A DNA stretch of 64,000 bases from Pseudevernia furfuracea. Taxonomy: Eukaryota > Ascomycota > Lecanoromycetes > Lecanorales > Parmeliaceae. A program made the position numbers and the translations under genes. The notes beneath the pieces were generated by a model that was not told the origin of the DNA, searched no databases, and saw only the letters and a list, made by a program, of their open reading frames with translations. Numbering within the stretch: position 1 is the stretch's first letter; every line of letters starts with the position of its first letter. Where the stretch lies: assembly GCA_022315425.1 (NCBI GenBank), contig JAIUPT010000019.1, forward strand, positions 62,001 to 126,000. Reading direction: 5' to 3'. Below, one piece after another: positions 32,666-44,900 of this stretch.

Positions 32666-33402
32666 GGCAATGGCTGATCTGTGCTGACAATCGAAGAGGT
32701 TGTGAGTGGATTTTGGCTGATCTCGAATTGCTTGCGAAGCCTCAATAGAAAAGGCATAATTCTCGAGGGTTGTTGGGACGAGGCTGCAATTGTTGTTCGG
32801 CCTGATGTGTAGAAATGAGAGGTTGAGATATTATAAAGAACCTGACTGGGCGCGAGGAGGCTGGCCTTCATTAGTTCCTGTGCTTGCTGCGTGACTCTCT
32901 CCTGTTCTAACAATTTCTTTGAAACGGTGTCTGCAACCCACCTGGAACCAGCACGGGGACAATTTAGAGGTTGAAACTGTTTCGTGCTAAGCAACACCAA
33001 AATCACTAAGCTTTAGTAGCCAGACATGTCGCAACCCCTGTGAAGGCTGCCAGATCTTGCATTTTGCTTCGGCCGGCAAATCTCTGTTGAAACGGACAGT
33101 GGCCGGAGTGTGTGGGCAGATAGCGCAAAAAATTGGTCGCATGACACATCTATTGAGCTCACTGCTCCAGAAAAAAGAGTGTGTCAATCCCGTACCATTG
33201 CATGCATTTTCTCCACTGCGAGCCATATCACGCAGACGCAAAGACTATTCCGTTCTGTTTCATGCCTCATATCATCCGACGAAAAGAGTGTATCAGTCAG
33301 GCGCCGAAAAGATCGTCTTCCACATTCCTTCCTACCGGATTCCTCTCCACGGTGTAGTCCGTCTGACAAGGTCTCCAGAATTCTCTCTACTGATGAAGCC
33401 AA
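32666..33402. other. intergenic between paralogues
   Basis: Several short frames are present, including a minus-strand one at 33006-32599 with KKLLEQERVTQQAQELMKAS. No family is recognised and no gene is called. Confidence 0.3.
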
Positions 33403-33637
33403 TTATAGCCATATTCCGGGAGGACTGCTCCAGATAGCCTCAGCGCCCCTCTTGTTCTGCCTTTCGCAATCTTTTCTGATGTCTTCTTGTTCGATGGTCC
33501 AGGTTTCCTCGCAAGCTTGCTTCAGGTCAGGTTCTCGGATTTTAGGTTTGGCTTGGTTCTCTGATGCTTCGTAGCTTGGAAAGTGAGCTGCGTTGCAGGC
33601 GTCCAATGCCTCCTTCAGTAGCCACTTCGTCCCGTCA

Positions 33638-33727
33638 CAGACTGTCACCGTCTGGTCGGCTGTACAGTTACAGACTGTCGGCGTCTGGTAGGCTGACCAT
33701 GTCTCGGTACAGACTGTCGCCGTCTGG
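33638..33727. repeat. three copies of an 18-bp imperfect palindrome
   Basis: CAGACTGTCRSCGTCTGG occurs at 33638-33655, 33671-33688 and 33710-33727. Each is an inverted repeat (CAGAC...GTCTG) able to form a 5-bp stem or bind a dimeric protein. They sit across the 3' end of the minus-strand ORF. Confidence 0.8.
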
Positions 33728-34138
33728 GCAGGCTGTCAGCCGATGCAAATGGAAAACTGAGATTGGGCTACTGGGGCTTGCCTGCCAAGGTCTCTCCAAG
33801 AAAGAGAAAACCTCGTAAAAGGTATCCTGATCTTTCACTAGACTGCGAATGATATGGGCCACGGCATCCTGGTCCCACTTGACGCCAGCGTCTTTGGCAT
33901 TTTTTCTGGTTTGGGTATAGTAGCCTTCAATGGTAGTGCCTCGAATTTCGAGACCGTATGCTTTCCACATGAAATTTGCGGCGCCGTGGGAAGCATGTGA
34001 CAGGCGCGCAACATCGGCACCGTACATGAAGTACATGATGATAGCTTTATGTTTGGGTAAAAGTTTGCCGGGTTTTTCTTCTCCGAGAAGGTCTGATGCT
34101 GCGTGGAAATTGTGTCCGGTCGGAAAGGAGCGATCCAT
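33668..34138 (-). CDS. uncharacterised protein, intact paralogue
   Basis: The ORF has 156 codons from an ATG at 34138 (MDRSFPTGHNFHAASDLL). The middle region, residues about 25-90, is helical and basic: LPKHKAIIMYFMYGADVARL, then TIEGYYTQTRKNAKDAGVKW, and it is the part shared with the broken copy at 32.1-32.7 kb. The pattern of a short helix pair followed by a Tyr/Lys-rich helix could be a DNA-binding domain of the MADF or HTH kind, but this is speculation. The C-terminal 25 residues are encoded by palindromic repeats (VSLPDADSL) and are not shared with the paralogue. A downstream frame at 33648-33403 may be a further exon. Confidence 0.5.
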   Translation of the reverse strand: MDRSFPTGHNFHAASDLLGEEKPGKLLPKHKAIIMYFMYGADVARLSHASHGAANFMWKAYGLEIRGTTIEGYYTQTRKNAKDAGVKWDQDAVAHIIRSLVKDQDTFYEVFSFLERPWQASPSSPISVFHLHRLTACPDGDSLYRDMVSLPDADSL

Positions 34139-36048
34139 GTCTTTGATGTGTGGAATGCTTACTAGAAGGTGAATTTGATGAAATGAGCTTGAAGTGTAAT
34201 GAGATTGCTGTGAATGTGCTTATGTATGGTGTCTGGTGTCTGAATGAAAGGTCTGAACTTTGTGAGGAGCAAGACTGAGACCTGGAAGGTTGGCTTTTAT
34301 AGAGAAATATGTAAGCTATCTGCTGCCTGGATTTCCCTGTTTCACAGAATGCTACATACAAATCTGTAACATCTTTGTGTTTTAGCTGGCGCCCAGCGCA
34401 TCTTCTGAGTCATCAGAAGATAGAGAAAGCTTGGGAGAAAGTAGACATCGTTGTGAAAAAGCTCATATGGTAACTTGGACCGCTGGCATATTAAGCAACA
34501 TAAGCAAGCGCTAAGCCCCCGTAGCAGATAGCTGCGACTGGAATCATTGGCCGTTGACCCTCCACACGCCATGTGACAATATTCTGAATTCCGTGAAGGG
34601 GTCAATTTGCTGGGCCTGAAACCTATGAAGGTGTGCGGAGAAGAAGCCGGCACCCAAAGCTGACAAGGTCATCTGGGACTCCGGAACGCACAGAGGGCGC
34701 CAGCCATTCGGATGCCGTTGCGGATACACCTGGTTTCTAATTCGTATGACGTTTCAGCTGTTTGGAAGCGGGCTTTCCCCTGTCTGAAGCTCCAGGGTTT
34801 CCTGCTCAGCTCACTTTGACAGCCTTGATTTGGGAGGTCCGCAATTTCAATCATTTAGTATCGAACACACTTGTATTTCTGTAAGCGCCGAGTGCATTCC
34901 TTGAGTCATTACTGGAAGTCTAGACCGCTGAGGATTCGAGCGGCCTGATGTTTCACGGCAGTCTGCAGCCGTGTCAAAAAGAGCGGTGGCCAATACTTGC
35001 TTTCTAGCTCCGAACTACGCCCGCAACAAAAGATGACTCATTCTCACCGGGATAGAGCCAGCTTGTTGTTTTCTCTTTATTTTTATGTCAGATATATCTT
35101 CAGTAACGGCTGGTGGTTCCGAGGGCGGCTTAAAAGACGCACTTCAAGCCAAGACCTATGTTCAGAGTATTGCCAGGAAGTCAAAAGTATGTGCGGTACC
35201 TTTGCATTTTAGCATAGGCTTGAAGTTCCAACTTCGTACTCTTGAGTTTTTTGAAAGAACTTATATTGCGGCGCTGTCAGGGTCACTAACCGCACTTATC
35301 AGTACCTCACAATCTGCGCTTCGAGCTTTGAAATTATGTACCCAGCTTAAGCGCTTAACGTTAAGCTCGTCCAGGTATCTAGACGCCGTCTCCTCCGGAT
35401 CGCCGAATGAACGAAAACATTCTTTCCGGGGCGGTCCCAACTGGTCTTCTTCAGTACTGCCGTACTCTACGTGTGCACAGCGACCGTAATCCTGACTGGC
35501 GGCGACTCGATTTATCATCGTTGTACCGAGTCGCTAAGATCAGACCTTTCGGAATTACAGTAGGATGAATGGACCTTGATACAGATGTGCTCGATTCGTT
35601 AGGCTAGTGCATAGGCTAGTGAATGATCGTCCCTCAAACTCCCACAGCATTCCTCTCATCGCTGCCGCCATCAAACTTATGTTCCAGCTCGAGCTATATG
35701 TTCATGCTTCAAGGCTTCCTAGACTTGACATGTTCCACCAATTCTGCCCTCCGTTTTTCGAAATTCTGCCATTCCTTCCTTCAAAGCCTTGATGTTTTTC
35801 TTCTAAAGACCGGTCCCATACTTCTCCAATTCTGCCCACGTATCCTCCAAGCTCTAATGTTCTATCATCTGTTCCTTTCTAACCGCCTGTTTCTCCAAAT
35901 CTCGGCCATCTGCTCCGTCCATCCTGGCCTCTCTTCTCTCAGAAACTAATTTCCTCTCCTCCAATACTCCCCTCGCATCCTCCCACTCGAATACGCAGTT
36001 TCTATGCAGCCACACCTTCTCGACGATGTCGAAGTGGAGCCTAGAAAT
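34139..36048. other. gene-poor stretch
   Basis: No supported gene over 1.9 kb. Pyrimidine-rich sequence at 35630-35950 (many TCC/TTC words) keeps several plus-strand frames open by composition rather than coding. Confidence 0.4.
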
Positions 36049-36640
36049 TCAATAACCGTATCCACAAAGGCTGATCATTTTATCTTGGGAGCTGCTGCCA
36101 GTAGCGTATTTCAGGTTTTTCTCGTTGTCTGCTATCGCTTCTTCAAAGTCATTCGTTACCAGCTTCTGATGTCCGTCATCCAGCGACTCGATCTTCATCA
36201 TCACATCTTCAGTGTCTTGCTTCGACTCTTGTAGACTCTCATCCTCAATTAGGGAAATATGTAGGTGTGTTTTTGCTTTGGTGACGTTTGTAAGGAGTCT
36301 GAATAGGTGGAGAGTATGTAGTACGTCCGAAGCTGATTTGTAGCTCACATTCATTGTCTCCTAAGATTTGCCAGCAAGACGTTAGCTATTGATTCTCCAT
36401 GAAGTGAAGGGATAGATTTTGTATGCAGGAAGCCTCTTGTAGATTGGTATAGAGCTTGTGAACGTGTCTCCAGATTCGTACTTTGCCAATAAGTCGATCG
36501 TGGTATGGAGGATAGATTTCGATTCTGAGGTGCGAAATGCTGGCAGATTCTATGCACTTACCCCTCGCCTGGCAAGAAGACAGTGCTAGAACATCAAATG
36601 TGGGATCTTGCCAACATATTTGTAGGGGTGGGAAGTCCAA
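36049..36640 (-). pseudogene. remnant of an uncharacterised fungal gene
   Basis: Minus-strand reading from 36640 contains ISHLRIEIYPPYHDRLIGKV and RIWRHVHKLYTNLQEASCIQ, then LSLHFMENQ followed by a stop at 36386. After it, a second frame (36354-36049) is rich in Asp, Glu and Lys. The first block matches the style of large fungal families of F-box-like unknown proteins with RIxIxPP...W..V.KL...L...P.IQ.L.IHF patterns. No GT donor is available to splice around the stop, so I read it as a decayed gene. Identification is by pattern memory and is weak. Confidence 0.35.
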
Positions 36641-37282
36641 TAGTGAGGATCAAGGATCATTTTGTGGATTTCTGCGGATGAAGGAATATATTGATCGACT
36701 AGGTAGTCTTTGTAAATCGTAGACGTAATTCGAGTAGGAGGCGCATGAAAGGGAAAGGATGCCCGCCGGCTGTATTTGCAAGAGGCGGTGAAGACTTGGC
36801 AACATTGTTGTAGTGATCATGGAGATATCTGGTCACGTGCTGGTTCATGTGGGCGGCATTGCCGAGCACGGGTACTTAGTAATGTTTTGACAATGAAAGG
36901 TTTGAATAGTAGGAGGGTTGATTAAGTAGTGAGTAGTGATTTGTGTTCTGAACGCGGGAAGGTGATTCTTAAATCTTAGGAAATCATCATGGCATTGCCC
37001 TACAACAAGAATGCCAAGGTATGGCTAAGAAGAATGAGATAGAGTAGGAATAAAGGAGCGTGTTGCAGGGAAGAAAATTAGTGTGAAAATGATGGTCCTC
37101 TACCAAGGAGCCCTTTTTTCTCTCGGAATCGGTTTTTTTGTTACTCTGCCTGGTATCAAGGCGTCCGTAATCTCTCAATTAGACCATCTATCTGCAAGCT
37201 CGAGGCATTCACGGCCTTTCCCATTTCAGTATCTAGCACCTAGCGTGCAGGACTCTATTGCCTGTGCCCTCTTCGAGAATTC
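36641..37282. other. intergenic, no supported gene
   Basis: Nothing recognised. Downstream sequence of the next minus-strand gene begins at about 37280. Confidence 0.4.
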
Positions 37283-37714
37283 TCACCGCATACTCGTAGT
37301 CCCCCCACGCTCTTGCTCTTCCCTACCCAACATCACCAGCCCCTCCCAACACTTGTCCATGCAATTTTCCTGACTTCTAATCCTCTCCGTCACATTCTCA
37401 GCAATAGCGTCGATTTCATAGCCCAGGTACCTCTCGATATTGCGTAGGGAAGCCATCACATTGTTGCCATTGGTGCTGCCATGACCGAAATAGGATGCGT
37501 AATCATTGCGAATACGAGCGATGAGAGGTCCGTAGTCGGTACTAACGCGGTTCGCGTTGTACAGCCGAATCGCGGCGCGTACATTGCTCAAGTCGGTGTT
37601 CAGTTCAAGGAGGTCGGCTTGAGTGCGCGTGCAGTCCGGTTCGAGGATACATGGAGGCAGAGGAGTCTTTTTTTTGTGGCCACAGCGATAGAATGTCACG
37701 CTGTAGTAACACAT
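37283..37714 (-). CDS. small uncharacterised Cys/His-motif protein
   Basis: This is an intact single-exon ORF of 143 codons. It begins MCYYSVTFYRCGHKKK and PLPPC, a start shared by a group of small fungal proteins with Cys and Cys-Gly-His near the N-terminus that may bind a metal. The remainder is helical (LLELNTDLSNVRAAIRLY, NIERYLGYEIDAIAENVTER) with a late Cys pair (NCMDKC). No signal peptide is visible, so it is probably cytoplasmic or nuclear. The function of the group is unknown. Strong ATG and uninterrupted coding character support a real gene. Confidence 0.65.
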   Translation of the reverse strand: MCYYSVTFYRCGHKKKTPLPPCILEPDCTRTQADLLELNTDLSNVRAAIRLYNANRVSTDYGPLIARIRNDYASYFGHGSTNGNNVMASLRNIERYLGYEIDAIAENVTERIRSQENCMDKCWEGLVMLGREEQERGGTTSMR

Positions 37715-39176
37715 ATCGAAGGAGGATGGGGTAGATGCTGTGATATGAATTGATGTTGATGGGTGACTCTTGTCTTCCGTGACGAGTGATCTAGAAGAAG
37801 AAAAGATAGAAGGTTCGCGATGTGTGATTATATAGGAAGCTAAGTCTTAACACAACTTGAAATTTTCCAAGTGTTATGACAGTCCAAAGCCGAGCCGCCC
37901 AAGGGTGTTAAACATATAGCCGGGCTGCCGCCCATGGAGACACAGCACACCAATCGAATCAAATACCTTCCTCTGCCGAAAAATCAATGAAACCCCCCCC
38001 CCCCAAAACCACAAAGAGAAAGAAGAACAAAAGAAAAACAAAAAAACAAAAAAAGGAAAGGTAGATGGAAAGAAAAACGAGCTCATACGCCCATTGAATG
38101 CGCAGAACCATTGCACGCCATGTCACACTCTTAGCACACCATTGCGGAAATCTGGTGAAATTCTTGTGTCCATCTACGAGGTGAATCATCCCATTTCAAT
38201 ATACAAATTTCAACAAATTTCACTTTACTATTCCCCACCACAGAGAAATCTGGGCGTAATTGAGCAGAGAGCACTTCGCCTACTAGAACGAGATATTTTC
38301 CCTGGCTTTGGGTACTTTTGATTCTCTTTATCCTTGTGATGCAGGGTTACCCCTTTCGTTTCTTCCTTCGTGAGCGACCGGTTGCTTGGCTCCCCTTTTT
38401 TACACTTCGCGCAGAATCATCATGGCCGCGAGCCTTCTTCACTGGCAATAAAAGATTTCAGCGAACACCATCTATGATCTATCTACAAATAGTTATGCAA
38501 CAAAGCAAAAGAAAGCAAGATCAAAAGGAAGCAAGTGCAAAAGATGAGGGTTTTCTAATTCTCTTGAAGTTGATTACAGTGTACATCCAGGGCTTCTTCT
38601 CCTCTTTCTACAGACTGATCAAGGTCAAGAAATCGCTCCAAGTGTGGACGATGTAGTTAGCACTGCTAGTCATTACTAATGCCACTGCTAACTATAACTG
38701 TTAATTCTGTACGGTATCACAGGACAAAAAACGCCGCAGTAAACCTCCGGGTCGCGTCGCATTGAAGTTTAGCAGACTGTTGATTGCTTCGCTGACATTG
38801 CAAGAAGGAGATGTAGTAGCGAAGCTCGTTGTATCGTTTCAACTCTCCTTTAGGTTGGCCTTAACCACTCCACAACCTTCCATAGCTCCACCGATTCCCG
38901 CTGAAAAAACACGAACACGTAACGCTCAACGTGTCTTGATGCGCGATAGGGAATGTATTGAACAGAGAGACGGTAGTCACAACTCGAAAGGAAGAAAGGG
39001 CGAGAAACTTGAGTTGACAGGATGAGAAGTTCAGGCTTGGAGGTGTTCAAAGGTGAATGTGTTAAAAATTTTGATTTGACTTTGTCTTCAATAGGGAATT
39101 TGTGGAAGCCTCGGCACCTTTCAACGTGGTTGATTGGCAGATATCAGGCTTCTCGGGTTACGACATCGCCGTTCAG
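37715..39176. other. intergenic with homopolymer tracts
   Basis: A C-run of about 12 lies at 37993-38004, followed by a purine-rich, A-dominated tract to about 38085. No gene is supported in the remainder, although AT-poor short frames occur. Confidence 0.45.
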
Positions 39177-40148
39177 TCAAATGAGCCTCTCGTATGCCAT
39201 CCACACCGCAATAACGGTTGCTACCACGACCCCGAGAGTCTTGGCCACATTGACACGCGCGTGTCTATACTGAGGCTTTCTCAACTCCGAAATTCGCTTC
39301 ATAAACTCTGGCGGGGCATTACCGCTCGGGAACTCCTTCTTCGGTACCGGCCTATCAAGGAAGGCGCACAAGGGTTCCCTTGTGACGCGTCAGCATCATT
39401 TCCGAAAGCACTCCCATAATATGTTTAAAGCAGAAAATTGAAGAAACGTACCAACCATCTTCCACCGTCCATTCCAGATACTTTCCCTCGCCCAACATAT
39501 CTTCCAGCTGGCGATAATGCGCCCGGTAGACATCCAAACCATGCTTCTCAAAGCTGCCGTTGAAGAATGCATTCACAAATCGGAGCGTGATCTGACGCAG
39601 CCAGAAGTAGTCTGGAGAAAAGATGGCTAGCGCCTTGAGCCACCAATTATCACGGAGGCCTTTGATCAAGGATGAGCGGAAGCTTCGGTCCCACGCATCC
39701 ACGTCTTTGCGACGGTTGAGGATAACCTTCATACCTGGAGATCAGTCGCCAAAACTGTATCGAGACTCACAGCACGACGTACCTTCGCATCCGGATAGGC
39801 CTCGATCAATTCCTTGCCAAACATGTTACACGGCGCATCGGTGACGGCTTCATAGTTCCCAATCAATCTGTCAAAATCCTCCACGCCAATCTCCCGCCCA
39901 GATCCGGCGGCCTTGGCGTCCCACAGGCGAGACCAAACCATGCACTGATCTCCCTTGACCTCGAAGCCATGATAAACGCCCTTGTACCCCAAATCCTGGA
40001 GCGCGAATTTCAAAGACTCGGTACCGCAACGAGAAAGACCCAGGGCTAGGACTTGCATCGGGCGGTCACGGACGACGCTCGGTTCCTCGTAGCGATAGAA
40101 CCACTGTAGGAGCAGCTCGATAGGATGGAAGAGTATTGCTGTTGACAT
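39177..40148 (-). CDS. sulfotransferase-like P-loop protein (Sulfotransfer_4 type), second paralogue
   Basis: The product has 280 residues from three exons: 40148-39783, 39726-39452 and 39378-39177. Junctions give DAKVILNRRKDVDAW and EDGWEPLCAFLDRP. The first acceptor is AAG rather than CAG/TAG. The P-loop-like motif is LALGLSRCGTESLKFALQDL, followed by YEAVTDAPCNMFGKELIEAY. PLCAFLDRPVPKKEFP is characteristic of this family, which is commonly labelled NAD-epimerase or P-loop hydrolase in fungal annotations. A C-terminal hydrophobic helix (TLGVVVATVIAVWMAYERLI) suggests a membrane anchor. It shares exon count, motif order and tail anchor with the gene at 9.9-10.9 kb. The gene is intact, with unknown substrate. 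Confidence 0.83.
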
Positions 40149-41309
40149 GGTATGTGGTTTCAGTGTTTTTAGTGAGATCTCAGCAGGACAGAATGAGCCA
40201 AATTATGCGAAAAACGAGAGCGAGTCTTCTTATTGTATCATTTGAAAGGCACCAAGAGGGAGTGCCGGGCAGACAGTACCAGTAGTGATGAAGGGGAAAG
40301 ATAAGGTACCTTAAGTAATCCACCTCGCGCTAAACGGCTTCCTCCGGAAGAAAGGTAAGCGCAAGCGAAGATTATTAGATTACGGTATACGAAGACGCGA
40401 TGTCACCATTACAAGAACAGGTACATGAGTTCTACGCATAGTAACTGAGGGAGCAATGACCAAGGCTATTGACTTCCCAGTAAGCTGCCAGGTCACACAA
40501 CATAAGAGGAAAGCATTCGCGTCAGGCGCAACCGGGCATTATGATCGATTTCAGTCATACGCAGGGGATTGAGATCTCATAAATTCGTACGTACGAAGAA
40601 GAAGCTCTTCTCTGTGGAGTTTCGAAGTCCGCAAGCGCCTCTTGCTCCGAACGGTCCCCTAGTATAGACTATCAATGAAAAAACCCCATCATTACGACTC
40701 GCCCTCCCCCTTCCCCTTTCTCCCTTCGCTCCTTCCCTCTCTATCTCCCCGCCCCCCTTGCACCGCCCTCAATCCTCTGCCCCGCATTATCCAAAAACAC
40801 AATCGTATTCGCCGTTTTCTTCGAGCTCTTTTTCCCGACCGCCACCTCCTCATGCGGCTCCTTTGTCTTGCTCCATTGATCTAGCTGAGGGCTAGGGCTA
40901 GTCTTCTTGGAGCCATGCGAAGATTGACTCTGCGAGTAAGTCTTTTTGGACCTGTCGTTGAAGAACGCTTGTCAGTTGCATCGCAACAAGGACGGGCATA
41001 TGGAGGAGAGGGACAAGACTAACGGCATGGCTAAGCTAGCACTTGCACAAGTCAAAAGGTCGGATCGAGGTTGTCGATGCTAGGCTTTGGGTTTTCGTTT
41101 GCGTCGAGTATGACTTCGGTATGGCGGGAAGGGGCTCGGTAGTCTGATCCGATCGCTGCGATTGTATGCGGCCAGTGCTCTTCTTGGACACTTCAACGGC
41201 GATCCCATGCTACTTTATGACACCCTCCCCCCAAGCTTATCAGACGCATCCAGACTTACGGTTGGCCCCCAGGTAAGGTGCTATTGACCGGTCGGGGCCG
41301 ATCGTCCGG
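40149..41309. other. intergenic, no supported gene
   Basis: The 12-bp palindrome TAAGGTACCTTA occurs at about 40304-40315, the same word family seen near 5952. Pyrimidine-rich sequence lies at 40695-40760. No gene is seen. Confidence 0.4.
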
Positions 41310-41606
41310 GCAGTCCTAGATGCCAACGAAGAGGTCGGTAGTCCTTATGGTTGCCAACACAATCGCGTTGTGGGTATCACGGGACGCCACTCGCGCATCT
41401 CTTATCTGAACGTGTCATGACCAAGTTTTCCTGTCTGGGCCACCGTCGAGGTTCTTTAGCAGTCCTAGACGCCAACGACAGGTTGGATAGTCCTTGCGGT
41501 TGCCTGTACCATCACGTTCTAGCCATACGTCACTTATGCGCTGGCTATCTTACCGTACCGGTATGAAGCTTTCCTATCTGGGTCGCTTCCACGGTCCTAG
41601 GGCCGG
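41310..41606. repeat. 149-bp tandem duplication
   Basis: GCAGTCCTAGAYGCCAACGA begins at 41310 and again at 41459. Similarity continues (TAGTCCTTRYGGTTGCC, then CCTRTCTGGG) through both units, with many substitutions, and a third partial unit may start near 41600. The repeat is old and non-coding as far as I can see. Confidence 0.65.
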
Positions 41607-41936
41607 CTAGCCTCGTATCATTACCAAGAGCGTGATCGACTTTGTCAAACTTCAGCCTGAACAAGTCCGGCAAGTCCGGAGACGGATACCAAGATCACCT
41701 CGTGTCATCGGAGTCCTGAGAGGTTCAAAGATCAGGCAAGTAGGATCAACCGGTCGGTATCAGGGGGAGGAGCTACCACACTTGTGATTCATCTGAAGTT
41801 ACGATTCATCATGTCATTAGATTGCAGCTAAGTAGATAACATATCGTATACCAGTGCGTAAAGCAACGTCCAGCGTAGATCATGAAACGCGTTAAATCAA
41901 AACAAGAGCTGTCAGCGATTCTGGAAAACCTGACGT

Positions 41937-44900
41937 CTATTCTCGACCAAATCTGCGTCGGGCAACTCCATCACTGTCGACTCTTCTTGCCGACAATTTA
42001 CTCTTCTCTATAACACTTTGCCTTGCTGATGACGACGACATCTTATGGACATTATGAAGGTGCGGCCCTAAGTTGTCAGTCCTCATGGGGCCCTTCTCGC
42101 GACATTCTGGCAAGGGGCATTTGAGACCTGTTTTCCTATTGTGTCTTCGAGACGTTCGTAGATGGCGCCGATAGTTCGAAGTGGCATCCTGTGGACTTCC
42201 TTTGAACTCTATAGAACAGGCCCGGCAGCTTGCAACCGAAGTAGTTGGGGTGGTCGAGACTGGCGAGGTTGGGGAGACGGATTCTTGAAGCATAGTATTC
42301 GGCGAGGTGGTCTGGCTGCTGACTTCCAAAGTTTGCGAACTACCCGTAGACGTCCAAGACATAAGGCTGGTAGGCGAGGAGTTGAGAGAACCAGATTCTT
42401 TGCTTGTACTAGCCCCGCTGTTTGCACCAGCTCCGTCACTTGTTGAAGACAATGAATTGGGCGAGTCGAGGATTGGTTGATTTCGGTGGATCACTGCGAG
42501 TACACCGGCATCGGGCCAATGCTTGCCAGCCGACTCATTCGATGGCTGTCCATCCGAAAGTTCCGATATTTTTAGTATCCTGTCCACATCGTCGATATAA
42601 TGATCATTGCGCCAACCCGAATGCCGATCCGAGCCCGAGGATAGCATAGCTTCATCGCACTGAGAAGTGACTGAGTCATGGAATCTCTCGAGTACTTCAG
42701 GAGATTCAGAGCTCCACTGAATACTTGTCAGTCTAAAGAAGTAGCAAATGATGGGGAAAACTTGGAGCTTACTCTGCCACTGGTAATCAATGTAATCTCA
42801 ACTTCACGCGTGTTCTGCAACAATCCGCAGTGTATTTGGTATTCGGTATCAATCACAATCCTTTGAAGCGCCTCTATGCCTCGTTCTTGCAGGAGAGGTC
42901 GAGTGATGTTCTTGATCATGTGTTGGACCTTCCGTGTTCGAGACTGAGCATGGAACGCTAATGCCTCGGATGGAAAGTGAGCATTTCTTTCACCGATATC
43001 TGCCTCTTCGAAGCCTATGAATCAATTAGAACGCTTACTGCTGCTTTTAAACGATGACGCCATCAACTTACGATCCAGCAAACCAATACAAACTTTGAAG
43101 ACTTCGCTATTTCTCGACACGTCCGACAGTGTTTTTTGGTCGTCAAAATGGAATGATCCTTGAGGCGTGATGTTGCAAAAGCTTGTATGGCGACTGCTGC
43201 TGAGTAGCTGGCTAGCTTCAAGCTCGGGGAGCCAATAGCAATTCATAGCCTTCAAATACAAGACCTTGTCCTCCTTATCAGCAATCGCATGCTGCCACTG
43301 AAGAGCTTCGTTGAAAAAAGCATGCCAAGAATAAAAGTCGTGTTGCCAGTGCAAGAGAAATGCAGAAGCAAAAGCCAGATGTATAAATGCAAAGACATCC
43401 TCGAAGATCTGTGCAGATCTGCCACAGATGTACTCTTTCAAAGTCCAGACAGCTTTCTTGAACAAGATAGGTGCCGGCAGTGCACTGCAACGCGACCAGA
43501 GCTCTGGTAGTAACGTCATCCTCTGCATCCACTCAGTGTTGATAGTGCGGACCAACTCTTGGAGCTCTTCAACCTGTACCTGCTTTAGTGGCGAGTTACT
43601 TACTAGAAAAGATTTGTGATTGAAGCAATGCGGCAGTGTTTTTGTGGCAAGCACCTGGCTGGATGCAATTCCACCACTATGATTTTGAGCCGCGAGCTGT
43701 TGACGACCATCGTTCGAGTATCCTTGTGGGCAAGTCGAATTGAGTTCCGACATAAATGTAGTTATAAGGTTGTCGAGGGGACTCCACAGCTGTAGGTTTA
43801 GACAGGCGAGTGATTGCTCCTCGTCTGACTGGTGGAAGCTTTCGGTCTTGGCACCCTGCTCTTCCATCTTCCAATCCCCTTCACGTTTCCCCAACGGACC
43901 TTCCCAAGTATCACTATCGCCCGTACCCGCCTGATTCGTAGACATCCTAGTCACAAGAGTGCTTGGACGAATGAGAGGCTCAGAAAAGGACGATGCATGG
44001 ATAGCTGCGGTAGGTGGTGCAGAAAGCGAAGAATGAACAGAATCAGATAAATCAAACCATCCTTGAGCTGGTGAAGAAATATCACCTTCGGTCAGAAAGC
44101 CGGACTCCATGCAGGCGTTCCGTTGCGGAGATGCGAAGGGGGAGATTGACTCGATTAATGACGAAGTTGCTTCTAACTCTGAAGACTCGTCGAAACAATC
44201 TGTGTGGGTAAAGCCTTCCACATCGGACGACTCCACTCTCGACTGGCGGGGCTGAACAGAGACGAGTGGCGCATCCGACTCTTCGAATTCAGACGAACAA
44301 TTGAAAGAGTGAAGAGGGACTGGGCGTAAGATTGGAAGACCTGATTCAGGTGACTTGAGAGTAGAGCGTGTGTTGTCGGGCTTTTTTGGCATCGACTGTG
44401 GAGGCGATAAACCAAAAGAAATCCAACCGTTGGCGGCTTCATCATGGTGCTCTATCGTTCCCGAACCTGGATCATTGCGGGTCACAATGACGGGAGAGTC
44501 AAGATTCGACGGCGGATATGCGTATTGGGCAATTGGACTGACTGGAGAGAACATGTTCGACGACGGAGCAAGTCCGGAATTTGGCGAGCCTGGGAACACG
44601 AAGTTTGAGACTGAGTCGCCTGTGGGAGCCACAGTATTTGAAGAAACGGGATGCGACATTGCGCTAGCTGGTACCTCATCCCCATCAACTGCTACACTAT
44701 GAAGACTGCTATCCGGCTTAGAAGATCCCCTAGATGAAGATGAGATTGCCTCTTGCTTGGCACCAGAATGACAGCGATCAGCAGCGGGCGTGCCACGCCT
44801 TCTTTGCCACAAGCTATCCCTGTCGGGTTCGCTGTTGACCGGATGAAAAAGTTCTGGCGAGCTTCGTTGTTGACGCGATCCCGGTATTGGCATTTCCGTT

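Noticed and set aside
41937..42647. Separate 236-codon zinc-finger gene
   Set aside because: Splicing at 42773/42716 joins this frame to the upstream exons (SGRWSSESPE), so it is the last exon of the large gene rather than a gene of its own.
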